Shown here: one piece after another, positions 27,090 through 35,586 of the stretch
Layout: each line of letters opens with the position of its first letter
Numbering within the stretch: the first letter of the stretch is position 1
From: Glycomyces artemisiae
GTDB taxonomy: Bacteria; Actinomycetota; Actinomycetes; Mycobacteriales; Micromonosporaceae
Length of the DNA: 64,000 bases
Direction: 5' to 3'
NCBI RefSeq assembly: GCF_003002955.1
Contig: NZ_PVTJ01000001.1
Coordinates: 496,001 to 560,000 of the forward strand
Program-made: the position numbers and the translations under genes
The notes under the pieces: model-generated
Told to the model about the DNA's origin: nothing
Database searches by the model: none
What the model saw: only the letters and a program-made list of their open reading frames with translations

Positions 27090-27102
27090 TTGAACGTTTC
27101 AA
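27090..27102. promoter_or_regulatory. LacI-type operator candidate 1
   Basis: TTGAA-CGT-TTCAA is a perfect 5-bp inverted repeat with a CG-centred spacer, downstream of the probable transcription start of the beta-helix gene. LacI-family repressors favour such sites. Confidence 0.55.
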
Positions 27103-27144
27103 CCGATCTATGATCGAGAGATCGAAATGAATCGATTTAATGGG

Positions 27145-27181
27145 ATCATAGCGGGCGGACCCGCGATTGGAAAGCGCTACC
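27145..27181 (-). promoter_or_regulatory. Beta-helix gene promoter with overlapping LacI-type operator 2
   Basis: On the minus strand TTTCCA (27173-27168) and TATGAT (27150-27145) are separated by exactly 17 nt. GGTAGCGCTTTCC (27181-27169), an AGCGCT-centred palindrome typical of LacI-family operators, overlaps the -35. Repression by occlusion is inferred. Confidence 0.62.
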
Positions 27182-27282
27182 CACGCGTAGATCGACACGA
27201 TCGGGTGACACACCGCCCGCCGCCGGGCGTTGCTGTCGCACCCCTCGGCAAGACTCGCCGCTACGGTCCCCTCTGGGAGGGT

Positions 27283-27316
27283 GGGGGCTAGGGATGGTCC
27301 ACTACCTCTAGCCCCC
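27283..27316 (-). terminator. Hairpin after the LOR/SDH-type gene
   Basis: GGGGGCTAG (27283-27291) pairs with CTAGCCCCC (27308-27316) with a 16-nt loop that can itself pair in part. It lies 8 nt after the stop codon of the minus-strand gene. Confidence 0.65.
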
Positions 27317-27324
27317 CGATTGCT

Positions 27325-28569
27325 TCAGTCGCGCTTGTAGCCCACGACCAGTTCGCCCGCGAGCTGCTCGCAGAACAGGCCGATGTCGGTGATGACGCCG
27401 ATCGCCTGCGCCGAGCCGCGGTCGGCCAGCTTGGTGACCGTGGCGGGGTTGATGTCGACGCTCACCAGCGGCACCTTCGCGGGCAGCAGGTTCCCCGTCG
27501 CGATCGAGTGGAGCATCGTGGCGACCATGATCGCGAACCCGACGCCCGGCAGGGCCGCGCGCATGGCGCGCTGGCCCTCGATCACGTCGGTGTACACGTC
27601 GGGCAGGGGCCCGTCGTCGCGCACGGAGCCGACGAGCACGAACTCCTTGCCGTTCTTGACCAGCGCGTGCATGATGCCGCCCTTGAGGACGCCCTGCTCG
27701 ACCGCGTCGGCGATGGACCCGCAGGTGCGGATCTTGTTGATCGCGCGGATGTGGTGCTCGTGGCCGTGGGGGACGCCGTGGCCCTTGTCGAGGTCGACGC
27801 CGAGGGAGGTGCCGAAGAGGTTCGACTCGATGTCGTGGGCGGCGAGGGCGTTCCCGGCGAAGACCACGTCGGCGTAGCCCTCGTTGATGAGCGCCTCCAG
27901 GGCCTTCCCGGCTCCGGTGTGGACGATCGCGGGGCCGCCGACCCAGAGGATCTTCTCACCGCGGGCCTTGACCTCGCGCATGTGCTGGGCGATCTGGCGG
28001 ACCTGGAGCGCCTGCGGGCGCTCGGAGGAGACGCCGCCGCTCATGAACTCGAAGTTCGACGCCTCGGGGCTCTTGCGCTCGGGCTCGGGCAGCGGGAGGA
28101 CCTTGACGCCCTCGCCGCCGCAGACGACGAGCTGCCCCTCCTTGACGTCGGACACCGGGAGGGTCCAGGCGCGGGAGTGGTCGGCGGTGACGATGATGCC
28201 GCAGTCCATCTCGGAGTTCTCGACGTCCATCCAGCCGCCGTTGAGGCGGATCTGGGTGTCGAAGTTGGTGGTGGAGTAGAAGTCCTCGGGGAAGACGCCG
28301 TCGCGCGGGGCCGGTTTGAGCGTGGCGATGCCGGGTTCGAGGGGGTTCGCGCCGTGGGTCTGGAGGCGCATGACGATGCGCTCCAGCAGCTCCGGCGTCT
28401 CCGCGGAGATGGTGAGCTGCGCGTACGACTCGTCGGTGTGGTGGCGCCCCACGTCGAAGCGGTCGATCGAGTAGGCCCCCGAGTACTCCAGCACGTCGTC
28501 CATGACGCGGGCGAAGACGCCCTGGTCGATGAGGTGCCCGCGCAGCTCGACGGTCATTGCGTGTTCCAC
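27325..28569 (-). CDS. TIGR00300/LOR-SDH family protein, archaeal-type ornithine cyclodeaminase-like
   Basis: A 414-residue protein of the TIGR00300 (LOR/SDH conserved region) family. The N-terminal about 95 residues (ELRGHLIDQGVFARVMDDVL and the ACT-like part to about 80) are followed by a central domain with WVGGPAIVHTGAGKALE and HDIESNLFGTSLGVDL, and a C-terminal FAIMVATMLHSIATGNLLP. Family members in archaea and the C-terminal half of cyanobacterial AgrE act on ornithine (cyclodeamination to proline) in arginine catabolism. The arginine dihydrolase domain of those cyanobacterial fusions is absent here. GTG 28569 follows CAGGAG at about 8 nt. The family call is firm; ornithine as substrate is inference. 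Confidence 0.82.
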   Translation of the reverse strand: MEHAMTVELRGHLIDQGVFARVMDDVLEYSGAYSIDRFDVGRHHTDESYAQLTISAETPELLERIVMRLQTHGANPLEPGIATLKPAPRDGVFPEDFYSTTNFDTQIRLNGGWMDVENSEMDCGIIVTADHSRAWTLPVSDVKEGQLVVCGGEGVKVLPLPEPERKSPEASNFEFMSGGVSSERPQALQVRQIAQHMREVKARGEKILWVGGPAIVHTGAGKALEALINEGYADVVFAGNALAAHDIESNLFGTSLGVDLDKGHGVPHGHEHHIRAINKIRTCGSIADAVEQGVLKGGIMHALVKNGKEFVLVGSVRDDGPLPDVYTDVIEGQRAMRAALPGVGFAIMVATMLHSIATGNLLPAKVPLVSVDINPATVTKLADRGSAQAIGVITDIGLFCEQLAGELVVGYKRD

Positions 28570-28695
28570 GTTCAGTGCTCCTGTCGTTCCCGGCGCCCCG
28601 ACCCGGCACGGCGGCGCCGGGTCGAGCCTAACCGGAGGCGCGCGCTGGGCGCCGCCCGCCGGGTGCGTCGCGGCAGGCTCTTCGGGGAGGCGCGG

Positions 28696-29991
28696 TCAGG
28701 GGGCGGCGGGCTGCGGGGGAGCGGCGGCGGCCTTCGCGGCGTCGACCTCGTCCGCGGTGGGCCAGGCGCGGGTGATGAGGAAGTGGATCGCGAACCCGAC
28801 GACGCCCCAGGCGCCGACCGCGTACGGGATGGGCACGCCGAGCTCGGCGGCGAGGCCGACCCCGGCGATGGCCAGGCCCTGGCAGAGCTGGAGCCCGGCG
28901 TTGACCGCCGAGACGACGCGGCCGCGCCAGCCTTCGGGGATGCACTGCGCGAGCGTCGCGTTCATGGGCGCCATGATCATCGTCGCGGCGCCCGCGCCGA
29001 ACGCGAGCACGAGGACCCCCGGCAGCGGCGGGTCCAGCAGCGCCGCCGCGAGGGCCAGCGGCGCGAGGAACGCGAGCGGCCGGATGAGCCGGAACCGCAC
29101 CGAGGGCCGCACGAACCGGGTGAACAGGAGCACCGCGAGGACCGCGCCGACGGCGTCGATCGCCATGATGAGGCCCTGCGTCGCCGACCCGCGGCCGAGG
29201 TGCGCGGCCCACAGGACCGCGACGCCCTCGGGGACGGCCGTGAGCGCATAGAGGCCCCAGATACCCAGCGACACGGTCCGCAGGACCCGGTTGTCGCGGA
29301 GCATCCGCAGGCCGTCGGCGGTCTCGGCGAGCACGTGCCGCCGCTCCTCGCGCTTGTTCGCGGAGGGCCGGTACCGGACGAGGCCGAGGACGGCGACGGC
29401 GCTGACGGCGAACAGGACCGCGTTCACCGTCAGCGCGGTGTACGGGTCGATGGAGGCGAGGAGGCCGCCTGCGAGGAAGCCGATGATCTGCGCGATCCCG
29501 GCGGCGCTCATGGTGAGGGCGATGGCGGTGGTGAGGCGTTCGCCGGTGAGGATCTGCGCGAGGGTCGCGGTGCGGGCGGCGTTGTAGGCGGGCTGGACGG
29601 CGGCGACGGCGAAGACGACGGCCATCATCGCGGGCACGGGCATGCCGGGGATGAGGAGCAGGGCGATGAGGCCGGCGCGGAGGACGTCGCAGGCGACCAT
29701 GACGTTGCGGTACGGGTAGCGGTCGACGACCGCGCCGAGGACCTGCGCGAGGCCGAGGTAGGGGGCGTAGCTGATCGCGAAGGAGGCGACGGCGAGCGCG
29801 GAGGACCCGGTGTTCGCCCAGACGAGCGCGGTGACGGCGACGCGGTTGAGCATCGACCCGGCGTTGGAGAGGCAGAATGCGAGGAGGTACGCGGCGGCCT
29901 CGCGGTCGCGGACGACGTCCGAGAACCGCGAGCGCCGCTCGGCCTCCGGCGCGCCGGGGGGATCGGCGGCCTTGGGGTTCTGGTCGGACAC
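28696..29991 (-). CDS. MFS transporter, exporter type
   Basis: A 431-residue major facilitator with about twelve hydrophobic segments, a polar N-terminus of 30 residues and an Ala/Pro tail. The inter-helix motif DRYPYRNVMV (after helix 2) and the long central loop (RYRPSANKREERRHVLAETADG) place it with the MFS_3/enterobactin-exporter-like efflux group. GTG 29991 follows GGGAAGG at 5 nt. A consensus-quality promoter (TTGACA-17-CAGACT) lies about 165 nt upstream, implying a leader of roughly 157 nt with a short hairpin (30070-30086). Substrate unknown; it is not obviously linked to the divergent biotin operon. Confidence 0.88.
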   Translation of the reverse strand: MSDQNPKAADPPGAPEAERRSRFSDVVRDREAAAYLLAFCLSNAGSMLNRVAVTALVWANTGSSALAVASFAISYAPYLGLAQVLGAVVDRYPYRNVMVACDVLRAGLIALLLIPGMPVPAMMAVVFAVAAVQPAYNAARTATLAQILTGERLTTAIALTMSAAGIAQIIGFLAGGLLASIDPYTALTVNAVLFAVSAVAVLGLVRYRPSANKREERRHVLAETADGLRMLRDNRVLRTVSLGIWGLYALTAVPEGVAVLWAAHLGRGSATQGLIMAIDAVGAVLAVLLFTRFVRPSVRFRLIRPLAFLAPLALAAALLDPPLPGVLVLAFGAGAATMIMAPMNATLAQCIPEGWRGRVVSAVNAGLQLCQGLAIAGVGLAAELGVPIPYAVGAWGVVGFAIHFLITRAWPTADEVDAAKAAAAPPQPAAP

Positions 29992-30154
29992 GGGGCCTTC
30001 CCTGCCATTCCACGTTGCCGTGCGCCCGCGGCGGCGACGGTGCTCGGCTCGGCGGGCGGGGCGGGCGGTGCCCGCGCTCCGCGGGCGTCACCGGGGGTGC
30101 GATACCTGAAGGGGCGGTAAGCGACAATCCTCCGCGATTGCCGCAAGTGTCACT

Positions 30155-30183
30155 AGTCTGCCGCTGGCGCAGGAGGTTGTCAA
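30155..30183 (-). promoter_or_regulatory. MFS gene promoter
   Basis: On the minus strand a perfect -35 TTGACA (30183-30178) is followed by a 17-nt spacer and CAGACT (30160-30155). The transcription start is expected near 30148. Confidence 0.65.
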
Positions 30184-30336
30184 GCATCCCACTGTGTTCA
30201 AAGTGTAAAAAGGCGGACGGACCCGGTGGGTCCGGACCGAACCGCGCCCCAGCCTAAGCGTGTCACTTCAGGAGGATCGCGGCGGGTCGCGGCGGCGTAA
30301 CGGTGGTCGGTCCTCGGAGGGCCATGCCACTGACGG

Positions 30337-30355
30337 TATCCTCCAACGGTCGTTG
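30337..30355 (+). promoter_or_regulatory. bioA -10 and palindromic operator candidate
   Basis: TATCCT (30337-30342) could be the -10. The palindrome CAAC-GGTC-GTTG (30344-30355) covers the predicted start point, where a repressor such as a BirA- or BioQ-type protein would block transcription. Neither identity is provable here. Confidence 0.45.
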
Positions 30356-30378
30356 TAGGAACCCGCTAAGGAGCCGTG

Positions 30379-31701
30379 ATGTCCGCCAGTGCCTCCTGGA
30401 TCGCCCGAGACGCCGCCGCCGTCTGGCACCCGTTCACGCAGCACGCCGACTGGACCGGCGACGACCCCACCGTGGTGGCCCGCGCCGAGGGGCCCTGGCT
30501 GTGGGACGTCGACGGCCGCCGCTACCTCGACGGCGTCTCCTCCCTGTGGACCACGACCCTCGGCCACGGCCACCCCGGCGTCAACGCCGCCATCGCCGAC
30601 CAGCTCGCGAAGCTCGACCACGCCACCTTCCTCGGCGCCTCCCACACCCCCGGCATCGAGCTCTCCGAGACCCTGATCGCCCTGGCGCCCAAGGGCGACG
30701 ACCCGGACCTGACGAAGGTCTTCTACGCCGGGGACGGCTCCTCCGCCGTCGAGGCCGCCCTCAAGATCGCCTACCAGTACTCGACCCAGACCGGGCACCC
30801 GCGGCCGAAGTTCGTGCGCCTGAACCACGCCTACCACGGCGACACGCTCGGCGCGGTCGCCGTCGGCGGCCACGACCTGTTCCACCAGGCGTACAAGCCC
30901 CTGCTGCTGGAGACCGTCGGCATCGAGTCGCCCGGCGACCGCGCCCTCGGCGCCGACCGCCTGACCACGGCGATCTCCCACCTGCGATCGGTCATGCACG
31001 AGCACGGCGACCAGGTCTGCGCGATCATCGTCGAGCCCATGATCCAGGGCGCCGCCGGGATGCTCGACTACGACGCCGCGTTCCTGCGCGAGGCAAGGAC
31101 ACTCGCCTACACCTACGGCGCGCTCCTCATCTTCGACGAGGTCGCCACCGGGATCGGCCGCACCGGCCGCATGTGGGCCGCCGAGCACGCCGGCGTCGTC
31201 CCCGACCTCCTCACCTGCGGCAAAGGCGTCACCGGCGGGTACCTGCCGCTGTCGGCGGTCCTCGCCGCCGAGCACGTCTACGAGGCGTTCCTGACCCGAC
31301 CCGGCGATTCGAGCCCGCGCACGTTCTTCCACGGCCACACCTACACCGCGAACCCGCTGTGCTGCGCCGCCGCGCTCGCGAACCTCCGCGTCATGGGGGA
31401 GCAGGACGTCGTCGCCCGCGCCGACCGCCTCGGCGAGCGCCTCGGGAAGCTCCTCGAACCGGTCGCCGCCAAGGACGCCGTCACCGAGGTGCGCCGCCTC
31501 GGCACCATGATCGGCGTCGAGGTCGCCCCCGACGGCCACCGCACCGGCTTCCGCGTCTGCCGCGCCGCCCGCGACCGCGGCGTCTGGCTGCGCCCCCTCG
31601 GCGATACGGTCGTCGTCATGCCGCCCTTGACGCTCGGCGACGACGAGGCCGACCTCCTCGTGGAAGCCCTCGACGCCGCGATCGACGAGGTCCTGGGATG
31701 A
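30379..31701 (+). CDS. bioA: Adenosylmethionine-8-amino-7-oxononanoate aminotransferase
   Basis: A 440-residue class III aminotransferase that converts KAPA to DAPA with S-adenosylmethionine as amino donor, the second of three steps here. Conserved marks are WHPFTQHADW near the start, GSSAVEAALKIAYQY, HGDTLGAVAVGG, IFDEVATGIGRTG, the PLP lysine in TCGKGVTGGYLPLS and the substrate-specific HGHTYTANPLCCAAALANL. ATG 30379 has AAGGAG five nt upstream; an adjacent in-frame GTG at 30376 is too close to that site. It is the first gene of bioA-bioF-bioD, with ATGA overlap to bioF. Confidence 0.96.
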   Translation: MSASASWIARDAAAVWHPFTQHADWTGDDPTVVARAEGPWLWDVDGRRYLDGVSSLWTTTLGHGHPGVNAAIADQLAKLDHATFLGASHTPGIELSETLIALAPKGDDPDLTKVFYAGDGSSAVEAALKIAYQYSTQTGHPRPKFVRLNHAYHGDTLGAVAVGGHDLFHQAYKPLLLETVGIESPGDRALGADRLTTAISHLRSVMHEHGDQVCAIIVEPMIQGAAGMLDYDAAFLREARTLAYTYGALLIFDEVATGIGRTGRMWAAEHAGVVPDLLTCGKGVTGGYLPLSAVLAAEHVYEAFLTRPGDSSPRTFFHGHTYTANPLCCAAALANLRVMGEQDVVARADRLGERLGKLLEPVAAKDAVTEVRRLGTMIGVEVAPDGHRTGFRVCRAARDRGVWLRPLGDTVVVMPPLTLGDDEADLLVEALDAAIDEVLG

Positions 31702-32966
31702 GCGCCGCGCACGGCGAACCGGCGCGCCCCGAGATCCGGACACAGCCGCAGGCCGGGCCCTCGCCGGAGGCGCTCGCGGCGGCCGAAGAGCGCCGGGCGC
31801 GGCCCGGCGGCGCGCCGACCCCGCCGCCTGGCGTCCCCGCGCAGCCGCAGCGGGCGCCCGACCCGATGAACGCCGTCTGGGACCGCTTGGCGCGCAAGGC
31901 GGACCTGCGCGCCAAAGCCGGGCTCGCCCGCACCGCGGCGCCGCGCACCGACGCGATCGACCTCGCCGGGAACGACTACCTCGGGCTCTCGCGCCACCCC
32001 GACGTGCTCGCCGCCGCGGCCGCGGCCCTCGCCGAACACGGCCTCGGGGCGAGCGGGTCGCGGCTCGTGCGCGGCACCACCGGCGTCCACGAGGCGTTCG
32101 AGGCGGACTTCGCGCGGCACACCGGCGCGGCGACCGCGGTCCTCTACTCCTCCGGGTACCTCGCGAACCTCGGCGCGGTCGCCGCGCTCGCGAGCGGCCC
32201 GGTCCTGCTCGACGCCCACGCGCACGCCTCGCTCCACGACGCCGCCCGCCTCGCGGGCCGCCGCGCGGAGACGTTCGCGCACAACGACCTCGACGACCTC
32301 GAACGGCGGCTCCGCGACCTGAAGCCCGCGCTCGTCGCCGTCGAGTCCGTCTACTCCGTCCTCGGCGACGCCGCGCCCCTCGCCGACCTGCACGCCCTCA
32401 CCTCGGCGCACGGCGCGCTGCTCCTCGTCGACGAGGCCCACGCCATCGGCACGATCGGCCCGCACGGCGCCGGAGGCGTCGCCGCCGCCGGGCTCGCCGG
32501 GCAGCCCGGCATCGTCCTCACCGCGACGCTCTCCAAGGCACTCGGCGCCGCGGGCGGCGTCGTCGCCGGACCCGCCGTGCTGCGCCGCCACCTCCACGAC
32601 ACCGGCCGCACCTTCATCTACGACACCGCCCCGCCGCCGGCCGTCATCGCCGGAGCCGCCGCCGCACTGCGTATCGCCCGCGAATCCGACGGCGCCCGAA
32701 CCGAACTCGCCCGCCGCGCCGCCCTCGCCGCGAAGCTCCTCGACGCCCCCGCGCCCGCCGCCGGGGTCTGCTCCCCGCCCGCAGGGGACGCCCGCGCCGC
32801 CACCGCCTGGGCCGCCCGCTGCGCCGCACAAGGCGTCGCCGTCGGCTGCTTCCGGCCCCCGTCGACCCCCGACCACCGCTCCCGCCTGCGCATCACCGTC
32901 AACACCGGCGTGCCCGCGGCCGAGTTCGCGCACGCCCTCGACACCGTCCTGGAGGCACGACCGTGA
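31698..32966 (+). CDS. bioF: 8-amino-7-oxononanoate synthase
   Basis: A PLP enzyme of the alpha-oxoamine synthase family, joining pimeloyl thioester and alanine to KAPA. Conserved marks are GNDYLGLSRHP, GASGSRLVRGTTG, VLYSSGYLANLG, LLLVDEAHAIG and the PLP lysine in TATLSKALGAAGG. Starting at the ATGA overlap it is 422 residues, about 40 longer than usual. The extra 56 residues are Pro/Ala/Glu-rich and low in complexity, and the family-like part begins at Met57 (31866). Either the N-terminal tail is real and disordered, or translation begins at 31866. The strict ATGA overlap with bioA favours the longer form. Confidence 0.93.
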   Translation: MSAAHGEPARPEIRTQPQAGPSPEALAAAEERRARPGGAPTPPPGVPAQPQRAPDPMNAVWDRLARKADLRAKAGLARTAAPRTDAIDLAGNDYLGLSRHPDVLAAAAAALAEHGLGASGSRLVRGTTGVHEAFEADFARHTGAATAVLYSSGYLANLGAVAALASGPVLLDAHAHASLHDAARLAGRRAETFAHNDLDDLERRLRDLKPALVAVESVYSVLGDAAPLADLHALTSAHGALLLVDEAHAIGTIGPHGAGGVAAAGLAGQPGIVLTATLSKALGAAGGVVAGPAVLRRHLHDTGRTFIYDTAPPPAVIAGAAAALRIARESDGARTELARRAALAAKLLDAPAPAAGVCSPPAGDARAATAWAARCAAQGVAVGCFRPPSTPDHRSRLRITVNTGVPAAEFAHALDTVLEARP

Positions 32967-33616
32967 TCCCCTTCGAAGGCCCGGTCCTGGTGACCGGCAC
33001 CGACACCGGCGTCGGCAAGACCGTCGCCACCGCCGCGATCGCCGCCGCCCTCATCCGGCAGGGCCGCAGCGTCGACGTCATCAAGATCGCCCAGACCGGC
33101 GATGACGACGACGCCGCCGAGGTCACCCGCCTCTCCGGCGCCCCCGCCCGCGCCCTCGCCGCCTACCCGGACCCCCTGGCGCCCTTCGCGGCCGCGCGCC
33201 GCAGCGGCCTGCCGCTGCTGAAACTCGCCGAAGTCGTCGACGCCGCCCTCGACTCGCCCGCCGAGGTCGTGCTCCTCGAAGGCGCCGGGGGCCTCCTCGT
33301 GCAGCTCGGCGAGGACGGCTGGACCGCCCGCGACCTCGCCGTCGAACTCGGCTGCCCCGCCGTCGTCGTCACCCGCGCCGGGCTCGGCACCCTCAACCAC
33401 ACCGCGCTCACCCTCGAAGCCCTCGCGCGCAGGGGGATCGACGCGGCGATCGTCGTCGGCGCCTGGCCCCACGACCCCGGCATCGCCGAATACGAGAACC
33501 TCACCGACCTGCCCGGCGACCGCCTCGGCTGGATCCCCGACGGCGCCGCCGCCCTCGACCCCGAGGCGTTCCGCCTCGCCGCCACCGAATGGCTCGCCCT
33601 CCCCGAACGCCCCTGA
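32963..33616 (+). CDS. bioD: Dethiobiotin synthetase
   Basis: A 217-residue ATP-dependent carboxylase that closes the ureido ring of dethiobiotin. The P-loop is TGTDTGVGKT (11-20), the catalytic Lys region is IKIAQTGDDDD (KPVQTG in many homologues, so partly diverged), and the nucleotide-binding EGAGGLLVQL follows. GTG 32963 overlaps the bioF stop as GTGA, with GGAGG upstream. This is the last gene of the operon; the final pathway enzyme, biotin synthase (bioB), is not in the window. A perfect 15-bp hairpin follows 72 nt downstream. Confidence 0.95.
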   Translation: MIPFEGPVLVTGTDTGVGKTVATAAIAAALIRQGRSVDVIKIAQTGDDDDAAEVTRLSGAPARALAAYPDPLAPFAAARRSGLPLLKLAEVVDAALDSPAEVVLLEGAGGLLVQLGEDGWTARDLAVELGCPAVVVTRAGLGTLNHTALTLEALARRGIDAAIVVGAWPHDPGIAEYENLTDLPGDRLGWIPDGAAALDPEAFRLAATEWLALPERP

Positions 33617-33687
33617 CCAGGGCTTGTCCGGCGGTTGCACCACCCCGCTACATTTGGCTGCGATCTGGCCCAATCGGGCCATATCAA

Positions 33688-33726
33688 CGCGATGCGGGCG
33701 CCCCTACCCCCGGCGCCCGCATCGCG
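33688..33726. terminator. Bidirectional terminator between bioD and nudix gene
   Basis: CGCGATGCGGGCGCC (33688-33702) pairs perfectly with GGCGCCCGCATCGCG (33712-33726) around a 9-nt loop between convergent genes. Confidence 0.88.
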
Positions 33727-33752
33727 CGACGGTCGTTCCGAGCCCTGTTCCC

Positions 33753-34238
33753 CTAGGCCGACACCGGATCAGGCTCCGCCCGCCGCGCCAGGTACCGCGG
33801 CACCGCGGCCTCCAGGAGCCAGTCCAGCCCCCAGTCGATCCCCGACTCCCCGATCGGACGGAACTCCGCGCGCATCCGCAGCCCGTCGTCGCCGTCCCCG
33901 GTGTGCGGGACCGTGTGCTCCCACGCGTCGCGCGGGTCCGTCGTGGTCATCCACGAGTACGTGTTCACCTGGTAGTCGTAGGCGATCCAGTCGACCTTCA
34001 TCAGCTTGGAGCCCAGCACCTCCCCGAACATGAGATCCCGGACGCCGGTCTCCTCGGCGGCCTCGCGCATCGCCGTCTCGCCGGGCGTCTCGCCCGGCCG
34101 CGCCCCGCCGCCGGGGACCTGCACGCCGGCTTCGGGGCGGTCGACGTGGAGCATCACGAGCACTTCCGTCCCACTCGGTCCTTCCCGGAGGACGTAGGCG
34201 GTGCCGCGCTGGCGGAACTTCAAGAATCGCTCAGACAT
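33753..34238 (-). CDS. Nudix hydrolase
   Basis: A 161-residue Nudix hydrolase, cleaving a nucleoside diphosphate linked to another group. The complete Nudix box runs from GGARPGETPGETAMREAAEETG (about 44-66) with the REAAEETG metal ligands intact. The N-terminal strand RQRGTAYVLREG and the late Trp-rich segment (SWMTTTDPRDAWEH, about 95-110) form the rest of the fold. ATG 34238 lies 6 nt after CAGACT, a leaderless signature; an upstream extension of 12 residues is less likely. Substrate unknown. Confidence 0.9.
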   Translation of the reverse strand: MSERFLKFRQRGTAYVLREGPSGTEVLVMLHVDRPEAGVQVPGGGARPGETPGETAMREAAEETGVRDLMFGEVLGSKLMKVDWIAYDYQVNTYSWMTTTDPRDAWEHTVPHTGDGDDGLRMRAEFRPIGESGIDWGLDWLLEAAVPRYLARRAEPDPVSA

Positions 34239-34244
34239 CCCGCC

Positions 34245-34250
34245 AGTCTG
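34245..34250 (-). promoter_or_regulatory. -10-like CAGACT, leaderless start of nudix gene
   Basis: CAGACT on the minus strand is followed by 6 nt and the ATG at 34238. Confidence 0.5.
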
Positions 34251-34305
34251 GCAAGCGCATGCACCGCGCTGCAACGCATTAGCGCGCCGTTCGGCCCCGC
34301 GTCGT

Positions 34306-35430
34306 TCAGCCAGCCAGCCGCACCACGAGCGGGCTCGGCATCCGGAACGACAGGTTCGGGTCGCTCACCGGCGCCGCGACCACCGTGCAGCGCGGGAGCA
34401 GCGGCGCCAGCTCCGCCACCACGACCTCCGCCTCCAGGCGCGACAGCTGGCTCCCCAGGCACCGGTGCGCGCCCGCCCCGAACGCGAGGTGGCGCCGCGA
34501 CCCGCGCTGGCCCGGGACCAGGTGCGCCGGGCACGCGGCGACGCCCTCGTCGGCGCCCGCGGCGGCCAGCCACACCAGGACCGAGTCCCCGGCCGCGACC
34601 GGCACGTCGCCGATCTCGGTGTCCCGCAACGCGACCCGCCGCCACGACGTGATCGGAGGGAGCAGCCGCAGGCCCTCCTCCACGATCAACGCGGGCTCGT
34701 GGGCGAGCAGCGCGGGCTCCTCGACGAGCCGGTGCAGCAGCAGCGTCAGGAACTGCGAAGTCGTCTCCTGGCCCGCCACCAGCAGGAAGAACAGCGCCGC
34801 GGTCGCGGCGTCCTCCCCGTACGCCTCGCGCACGTCCCCGGCGGCGCCGCCCGAGACCGCGGCCCAGCCGCGGAGCATCGCGTGGAACGGCCCCACGGCT
34901 TCGGCGAGCTCCCGTTGGCGCGCAGGCGAAGGGTCGCCCCAGAACAGCTCCAGCGCCGCCCGGCTGAAGCGCTTGACCTCGGCGGTCGCCGACGCCTCGA
35001 AGTCCAGCAGGCGCGCGAGCGCGGCGAGCGGAATCTCCGAGGACACGGCCGCGTCGAGGTCCACGTCCTCCCCGGCCCGGAGCCGGTGCGCCGCAACGGC
35101 GACGGTGCGCCGCGCGAGGCCGGTGAGCCACGGACGCAGCGCCGCGACGCGCGCAGGCGCGAACACCTCGCCGAAGCGCTCGCGGATCGGGCCGTGCGTC
35201 GCAGTGTCGTTGTTGGCGAGGGTGGCGGGGAGCCGGAACCGGTGCGAGGCGAGCTCGCGGAGCGCCCCGGCGGGGACCGGGACCACCGCGTCCAGGGCGT
35301 TCGCCGCCGAGAACCGCTCCCGGTCGGCGAGGACCTCGCGGGCGAGGCGGTGCGAGGCGACCACGACCTGCCCGTCGCGCCGGAACACCGGGGCTGCGGG
35401 GCGCGGATGTTTCCACAGCTCGAACAGCAC
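34306..35430 (-). CDS. Cytochrome P450
   Basis: A soluble 374-residue P450. The oxygen-activation helix has AGQETTSQF, the K-helix ExxR is EEGLRLLPP, and the haem loop is FGAGAHRCLGSQL with the axial Cys324. It is about 25 residues shorter than common actinomycete P450s, mostly at the N-terminus (it begins MLFELWKHPRPAAPVF), so it may lack the proline-rich lead. GTG 35430 is preceded by TAGGCT 6 nt upstream (leaderless), with GGGGGAGGT further up. It is divergent from a flavin monooxygenase; no ferredoxin or reductase gene is adjacent. Substrate unknown. Confidence 0.9.
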   Translation of the reverse strand: MLFELWKHPRPAAPVFRRDGQVVVASHRLAREVLADRERFSAANALDAVVPVPAGALRELASHRFRLPATLANNDTATHGPIRERFGEVFAPARVAALRPWLTGLARRTVAVAAHRLRAGEDVDLDAAVSSEIPLAALARLLDFEASATAEVKRFSRAALELFWGDPSPARQRELAEAVGPFHAMLRGWAAVSGGAAGDVREAYGEDAATAALFFLLVAGQETTSQFLTLLLHRLVEEPALLAHEPALIVEEGLRLLPPITSWRRVALRDTEIGDVPVAAGDSVLVWLAAAGADEGVAACPAHLVPGQRGSRRHLAFGAGAHRCLGSQLSRLEAEVVVAELAPLLPRCTVVAAPVSDPNLSFRMPSPLVVRLAG

Positions 35431-35436
35431 GAGCGG

Positions 35437-35442
35437 AGCCTA
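35437..35442 (-). promoter_or_regulatory. -10-like TAGGCT, leaderless start of P450
   Basis: TAGGCT on the minus strand is followed by 6 nt and the GTG at 35430. Confidence 0.5.
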
Positions 35443-35586
35443 CCTCCCCCGAAAGTACGAGGCCCGCTCACGGTAATCTGCTTGCAGTCTTTCGGCGCAT
35501 TTCACCCCGGACGGCCGCCCCCGGGCGCGCCGCGGGGGCGCCGTCCGGCGCAGGACCCGACATGCCCACAGAAGGAGACCGTTCCC

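Larger units (their letters stand above)
29992..30378. other. 387-nt divergent intergenic region, MFS versus bio operon
   Basis: This gap holds the MFS leader (29992 to about 30148) with the stem GCCCGCG/CGCGGGC at 30070-30086, the MFS promoter (30155-30183), a 7-bp hairpin CGGACCC/GGGTCCG (30218-30234), and the bioA control region (30337-30355). I see no gene in it. Confidence 0.6.

Noticed and set aside
30100..30119. A fourth copy of the 58-nt element (ACCTGAAGGGG)
   Set aside because: Only 11 bases match; the hairpin, T-rich stretch and second CTGAAG are missing.
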